DNA of 9,978 nt from Syntrophomonadaceae bacterium (GTDB lineage Bacteria > Bacillota_D > Dethiobacteria > DTU022), in NCBI GenBank assembly GCA_003562605.1, contig PWUG01000123.1:1-9978 (forward strand), read 5' to 3'. The number at the start of each line of letters is the position of its first letter. The stretch's first letter is position 1. Below, in pieces: positions 7,001-9,978 of the stretch. Both the position numbers and the translations under genes were made by a program. A model generated the notes under the pieces. The model had not been told where the DNA came from. It worked only from the letters and a program-made list of their open reading frames with translations, and did no database searches.

Positions 7001-7048
7001 AACAGGAAACAATATTCTTGCCGGGGTCGTCGCAAGAACTTTCCTGTT
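7001..7048. repeat. Long bulged hairpin in the 3' untranslated region of the LuxR-type gene
   Basis: Outer arms AACAGGAAA (7001-7009) and TTTCCTGTT (7040-7048) pair over nine bases. Inner arms TTCTTGC (7015-7021) and GCAAGAA (7032-7038) pair over seven, with a five-by-one internal loop and a ten-base terminal loop. GGGGT in the loop (7023-7027) is complementary to ACCCC at 7054-7058, so a pseudoknot is possible. There is no T-run, so it is not a standard terminator; it may protect the transcript end or be a protein site. Confidence 0.6.
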
Positions 7049-7062
7049 AAGCAACCCCTCGT

Positions 7063-8121
7063 TTAAATGCGGTATTTAAAGAACAAGCCGGCACGGCTGT
7101 TGGTGCCGCATTTTTTATATATATTATGCAGGTGTGTTTTGACGGTGTGATTGCTGACGTATAATTCTTGAGCTATCTGGTCGTTGGAACAACCCTTAAA
7201 GACCAGCTCAAGCACCTCTTGCTCCCTTTTTGTCAAAGCAGCCGTGTTCATTACACTGGCTTTTTCCGCGGTATGTGATCTTATTTCCCCTGGCTTGATT
7301 TGAACCGTGTAGTACCTTCTCTCGCCATTTAGCGAAGGAAGAACGTGAACAGAGTACATCCTGGAAGAGGAAGAAAAGACCGTTTTACTCACTCCTTGTG
7401 CCCGGTCGGCCCACCCCGACAGGAGACTCTTAATAAACAATTCGGGGTAAAAAGCCCCCTTTTCTTTCGGGGTAAGGTCGAGGATATATTCACGGGCTGA
7501 AGGGTTGGAATACTGTAACTTTAAATTCTGGTCAAAAAGCATCAAGCCGGTTGATGAATGGTTGGAAAAAGCCTCAAACAAGTTTTTCTGGAAAGACAGA
7601 TCGCTCACATAGAGGTAGTTTTCCAGGGATTTCGAGATATACCGCAGCAGGACTTCCAGGCGCATCATATCTCGGGCACCAAACGAACCCTCATCAGCTG
7701 AACGTAAAACAGCCATACCTCCAATCATCAGGTCTCCATCATGGACCAACATGACGATTTCATGATACAAATTGAAGCGGCGCATAAAATCCCGAAAGTA
7801 TTCACATTTTTCATAATCCTTTAGCGCCATTAAATCTTTAATATCTATGATTGCTTTGCGGGGTTTTCTTTCCATGTTATGGGGGTGGAATGGATCGACT
7901 TGCTGGTAATATGCCAGGTAACTTTCCACAATCTTTTCATCAATATTGATCACAGGATCATACAGGTTTCCCTGCTGGTCAGCCAACCAGAAAGTTGCTT
8001 TCTGGTATCCAAAGACCAGGGACAAGGCATCGATGATTCTCCGGCGGGGATCTTCGTTGGATTGCGGGATGAGATCGATAAAACGCAGTATTTCCCGATA
8101 ATCCGTTTTTTGCAGATGCAT
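7063..8121 (-). CDS. LuxR-type transcriptional regulator with GAF-like and PAS-like sensory region
   Basis: A 352-residue one-component regulator. The C-terminal helix-turn-helix (about 295-352) is canonical: LTKREQEVLELVFKGCSNDQIAQELYVSNHTVKTHLHNIY spans 296-335, with key points LTKREQEVL, SNDQIAQ and NHTVKTHL. A Cys338 replaces the usual Leu in the final KKCG. There is no receiver domain. Residues about 1-170 look GAF-like (VFGYQKATFWLADQQGNLYD, then a second half ending in an amphipathic helix). Residues about 180-275 look PAS-like (LFEAFSNHSSTGLMLFDQNL and LQYSNPSARE). It probably binds a small molecule. It lies divergently from the NylA-like amidase and upstream of the amiS-amidase operon, so control of amide use is the natural inference. 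The start at ATG 8121 follows GAGGAG at 5 bases. Confidence 0.92.
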   Translation of the reverse strand: MHLQKTDYREILRFIDLIPQSNEDPRRRIIDALSLVFGYQKATFWLADQQGNLYDPVINIDEKIVESYLAYYQQVDPFHPHNMERKPRKAIIDIKDLMALKDYEKCEYFRDFMRRFNLYHEIVMLVHDGDLMIGGMAVLRSADEGSFGARDMMRLEVLLRYISKSLENYLYVSDLSFQKNLFEAFSNHSSTGLMLFDQNLKLQYSNPSAREYILDLTPKEKGAFYPELFIKSLLSGWADRAQGVSKTVFSSSSRMYSVHVLPSLNGERRYYTVQIKPGEIRSHTAEKASVMNTAALTKREQEVLELVFKGCSNDQIAQELYVSNHTVKTHLHNIYKKCGTNSRAGLFFKYRI

Positions 8122-8152
8122 ATTTTCTCCTCATTTCGAAGGTCTGATCCTA

Positions 8153-8181
8153 AGTGTAATGCAAGAACCATATTATTGCAA
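8153..8181 (-). promoter_or_regulatory. Predicted promoter of the LuxR-type regulator gene
   Basis: On the minus strand TTGCAA (8181-8176) and TACACT (8158-8153) are separated by 17 bp, each matching four of six consensus bases. The -10 lies about 32 bp before the ATG. Both TGCAAGAA copies overlap this promoter: one covers the -35 and the other lies just upstream of the -10, a placement suited to autorepression. Confidence 0.45.
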
Positions 8182-8184
8182 GAA
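8160..8184 (+). promoter_or_regulatory. Candidate operator: direct repeat TGCAAGAA, 17-bp period
   Basis: TGCAAGAA occurs at 8160-8167 and 8177-8184 in the divergent intergenic region, and again at 6949-6956 upstream of amiS. GCAAGAA and its complement also form the inner stem of the hairpin at 7015-7038. The repeat spacing of 17 bp is less than two helical turns. It may be the binding site of the LuxR-type regulator; this is inference from placement only. Confidence 0.4.
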
Positions 8185-8243
8185 TTGTTAAAAAATAATC
8201 CCGGCGAATGAAGCAAGCGGCATAAAAATAAACAATAAGCTGA

Positions 8244-8272
8244 TAGACAAACAACCGGGGGGTATAAATAAT
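8244..8272 (+). promoter_or_regulatory. Predicted promoter of the NylA-like amidase gene
   Basis: TAGACA (8244-8249) and AATAAT (8267-8272) are spaced by 17 bp, each matching five of six consensus bases. The start point would fall near 8280, giving a leader of about 30 bases. The spacer contains a run of G (CCGGGGGG), unusual in an otherwise AT-rich stretch. Confidence 0.5.
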
Positions 8273-8308
8273 AGAAGTAGCAACCCAGAACCCTGACAGG
8301 AGGAATTG

Positions 8309-9757
8309 ATGATGATCAAATTTCCCGAGTATGCGAGCTTCGATGGATTGGGATTGGCCGATCTGGTGAAGCGAAAAGAAGTGAAGCCTGAGGAACTCGT
8401 TGATGCAGCTATATCTGGGATCCAGGCATTGAACCCCCAACTGAACGCTGTTGTTCAAATCCTGACCGACTATGCAGAAAAAGAGATAAAAAGCGGGCTT
8501 CCCGAAGGGCCGTTTAAAGGCGTTCCCTTCCTTATAAAAGAGCTCATTATTCATGCAGCCGGGGTTCCGTACAGCATGGGCAGCAAGCTGGCAGAAGGAT
8601 TCGTCATGCAGCATGATACTGAACTGATGTCCGGTTTCAAAAGAGCCGGCCTGGTTACTGTCGGTACCACTACCACTCCTGAATTCGGCTTTAATGCCAA
8701 CACTGAAGCGGTGCTGTATGGCTCAACTCATAATCCGTGGAACCTGAAACGCAGCCCAGGAGGATCCAGTGGCGGGGCAGGGGCAGCAGTGGCATCTGGC
8801 CTGGTACCTGCTGCCCATGCCAATGACGGAGGAGGCTCCATCCGCATCCCGGCATCGTGCAATGGATTGGTTGGGTTAAAACCCACACGAGGCCGGGTTC
8901 CTACAGGTCCGGATTACGGCGAACTATTAAATGGCATCGCCGCAGAGTTTGCCATCTCCAGGACTGTTAGGGATTCAGCGGCGCTGCTGGATGTCGTTTC
9001 CGGACCAGATGTGGGCTGCTATGCCTGGGCTGAACCACCGAAGCGCCCCTTCCTGGAAGAAGTTTCCTCTGATCCAGGGAAATTGCGCATCGCCTGGATG
9101 TCCAAGCCTCTTTCAGGGGTTCCCGTTGACGAAGAGGTCATCCGCGCTCTCCATGAAACTGTGAAGCTCTGCCAGGAACTGGGTCACGAGATGACAGAGG
9201 ATGCACCTGAAATTGATGTAGAGATGCATTCCCTGGCAACCTACAGGGTTTGGGTCGCCAATCTTGCCAACATGATGGACGGGGTGGCGGCATTTATTGA
9301 GCGGACACCCTCTCCATCAAACCTGGAAGCGACAAGCTGGGCCTGCTACCAGGCCGGCAAGGAATTAACGGCAGTCGAGTTATTACAGGCCCTGGATATC
9401 TATACCATGGTCTCCCGGGCAGTTGGAGCATTTTTTACCCAGTACGATGTTCTGCTTTCACCCACAACAGCTCATCCTCCGCTGCCGCTGGGAGAATTAA
9501 ATGCCAATGCCCCTGATGTTAGCGCAATGCAGTGGACAGAACAAATATTTACCTATGCACCTTTTACAAACCTCTTTAATGCGACGGGGCAACCGGCCAT
9601 CTCACTGCCCCTGGCATGGAGTAGCGACGAGCTACCCATAGGAATGCAGTTTGCCGGGCGATTTGCGGACGAAGCAACCCTGTTCAGGCTGGCGGCTCAA
9701 CTGGAAAAAGCGCGCCCCTGGAAGGATAAACGACCTCCTGTTCACGTAGCGCAATAA
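8309..9757 (+). CDS. Amidase-signature hydrolase, NylA-like
   Basis: Second amidase, 482 residues from ATG 8309. Catalytic residues are Lys77 (GVPFLIKEL), cis-Ser153/154 ([11 protein letters not shown]) and nucleophile Ser177 ([11 protein letters not shown]). The strings [18 protein letters not shown] (about 188-205), [20 protein letters not shown] (about 217-236) and [13 protein letters not shown] place it near 6-aminohexanoate cyclic dimer hydrolase (NylA) and related broad amidases, not GatA: no gatB or gatC gene is nearby. It differs clearly from the minus-strand amidase, so the pair is not a recent duplication. AGGAGG (8298-8303) lies 5 bases before ATG 8309 and 8 before ATG 8312; either may be used, and a TTG at 8306 is too close. 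It is transcribed divergently from the LuxR-type regulator. Natural substrate unknown; a linear or cyclic amide is likely. Confidence 0.92.
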   Translation: MMIKFPEYASFDGLGLADLVKRKEVKPEELVDAAISGIQALNPQLNAVVQILTDYAEKEIKSGLPEGPFKGVPFLIKELIIHAAGVPYSMGSKLAEGFVMQHDTELMSGFKRAGLVTVGTTTTPEFGFNANTEAVLYGSTHNPWNLKRSPGGSSGGAGAAVASGLVPAAHANDGGGSIRIPASCNGLVGLKPTRGRVPTGPDYGELLNGIAAEFAISRTVRDSAALLDVVSGPDVGCYAWAEPPKRPFLEEVSSDPGKLRIAWMSKPLSGVPVDEEVIRALHETVKLCQELGHEMTEDAPEIDVEMHSLATYRVWVANLANMMDGVAAFIERTPSPSNLEATSWACYQAGKELTAVELLQALDIYTMVSRAVGAFFTQYDVLLSPTTAHPPLPLGELNANAPDVSAMQWTEQIFTYAPFTNLFNATGQPAISLPLAWSSDELPIGMQFAGRFADEATLFRLAAQLEKARPWKDKRPPVHVAQ

Positions 9758-9790
9758 CCTTTAATCAGAAGCGAATCTACTTGATTGCTC

Positions 9791-9978
9791 TTAGCCGAGA
9801 TAATAATTGATCTCCGGCCTGGGTCGTGGGGGCAGGCGGTGATAACCATACCTGGGGTAGCCCAGCATCATGGCGCCGTAAACGGCGTCATTTTCTTTGA
9901 TCGGAAGGGCTTTTTGCAGCGGCTCCCAGGTTTCAGCAGCAATGCGGAAGTAACCTGCCCAACAGGCGCCGATCCCCC
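9791..9978 (-). CDS. Nitroreductase-family protein, C-terminal fragment
   Basis: The frame runs in from the right edge and ends at TAA 9793-9791, giving 61 residues. The strings GIGACWAGYF near the start and MMLGYPRYGYHRLPPRPRPEINYYLG at the end (key part LGYPRYGYHRLPPR) are typical of the C-terminus of FMN-dependent nitroreductases, including those fused to a ferredoxin-like domain; the missing N-terminus would decide that. It converges on the NylA-like amidase with a 33-bp gap, in which I see no clear terminator. Confidence 0.8.
   Translation of the reverse strand, partial: GIGACWAGYFRIAAETWEPLQKALPIKENDAVYGAMMLGYPRYGYHRLPPRPRPEINYYLG

Larger units (their letters stand above)
6593..7062. 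other. 470-bp intergenic region, AT-rich, regulatory
   Basis: No gene is supported here. From the regulator side (7062 downwards, minus strand) it holds a long bulged hairpin (7001-7048), an isolated TGCAAGAA (6949-6956), an intrinsic terminator (6890-6924), a perfect TATAAT (6829-6824) and a leader of about 225 bases before the channel gene. Positions 6760-6840 are strongly AT-rich compared with the flanking genes. The open frames on the plus strand (6709-6891, 6737-6979) lack ribosome binding sites and lie across the terminator. Confidence 0.7.

Noticed and set aside
8150..8614. 154-codon minus-strand frame
   Set aside because: Lies antisense to the start of the NylA-like amidase and across the divergent promoter region; composition is not protein-like and there is no ribosome binding site.
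4519..9757. The two amidase genes as a GatA-type tRNA amidotransferase component or as a recent tandem duplication
   Set aside because: No gatB or gatC nearby, and the two proteins share only family motifs, differing throughout their N- and C-terminal regions.
9794..9819. Imperfect palindrome (GCCGAGAT / ATCTCCGGC) as a terminator between the convergent amidase and nitroreductase genes
   Set aside because: It lies within the nitroreductase coding end, has a bulge and no T-run on either strand.

Overview
The window looks like a piece of a low-to-medium GC Firmicutes chromosome, most likely a Clostridia or Peptococcaceae-like anaerobe. This rests on strong GGAGG-type ribosome binding sites, hairpin-plus-T-run terminators, a NarL-type two-component system paired with a lipoprotein solute-binding protein, and the tail of a clostridial-style nitroreductase. 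The taxonomic call is inference, because no rRNA or other marker is present. The genes read as intact apart from the two cut by the window ends.

Layout. Positions 1-137 hold the 3' end of an unrecognised plus-strand gene. It converges on a minus-strand operon that reads, in transcription order, a NarL-family response regulator (4291-3641), a family 5 (peptide/nickel type) solute-binding lipoprotein (3638-1983) and a Cache-HAMP-HisKA_3 sensor kinase (1962-202). No permease or ATPase genes accompany the binding protein, so it may be an extracytoplasmic co-sensor for the kinase rather than part of an importer. Upstream of this operon (about 4375-4496) lies a gene-free stretch with three successive hairpins. 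The last is an intrinsic terminator oriented for a plus-strand transcript, making this a small-RNA candidate.

The second half is an amide-utilisation locus. An AmiS/UreI-family six-helix amide/urea channel (6592-6077) is followed by an amidase (6027-4519) closely resembling the enantioselective amidases that accompany nitrile hydratase in Rhodococcus. A second amidase, resembling NylA (6-aminohexanoate cyclic dimer hydrolase), lies on the plus strand (8309-9757). Between them sits a LuxR-type regulator (8121-7063), divergent from the second amidase and upstream of the channel/amidase operon. The octamer TGCAAGAA occurs twice, 17 bp apart, over the predicted regulator promoter and once more upstream of the channel gene, suggesting one regulon. 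The window ends with the C-terminus of a nitroreductase (9978-9791) converging on the second amidase.

How it may work: AmiS would let short amides, or their hydrolysis products, cross the membrane. The two amidases would release ammonia or amine and a carboxylic acid, and the LuxR-type protein would switch both transcription units. Whether the two-component/lipoprotein operon belongs to the same physiology cannot be told from sequence.
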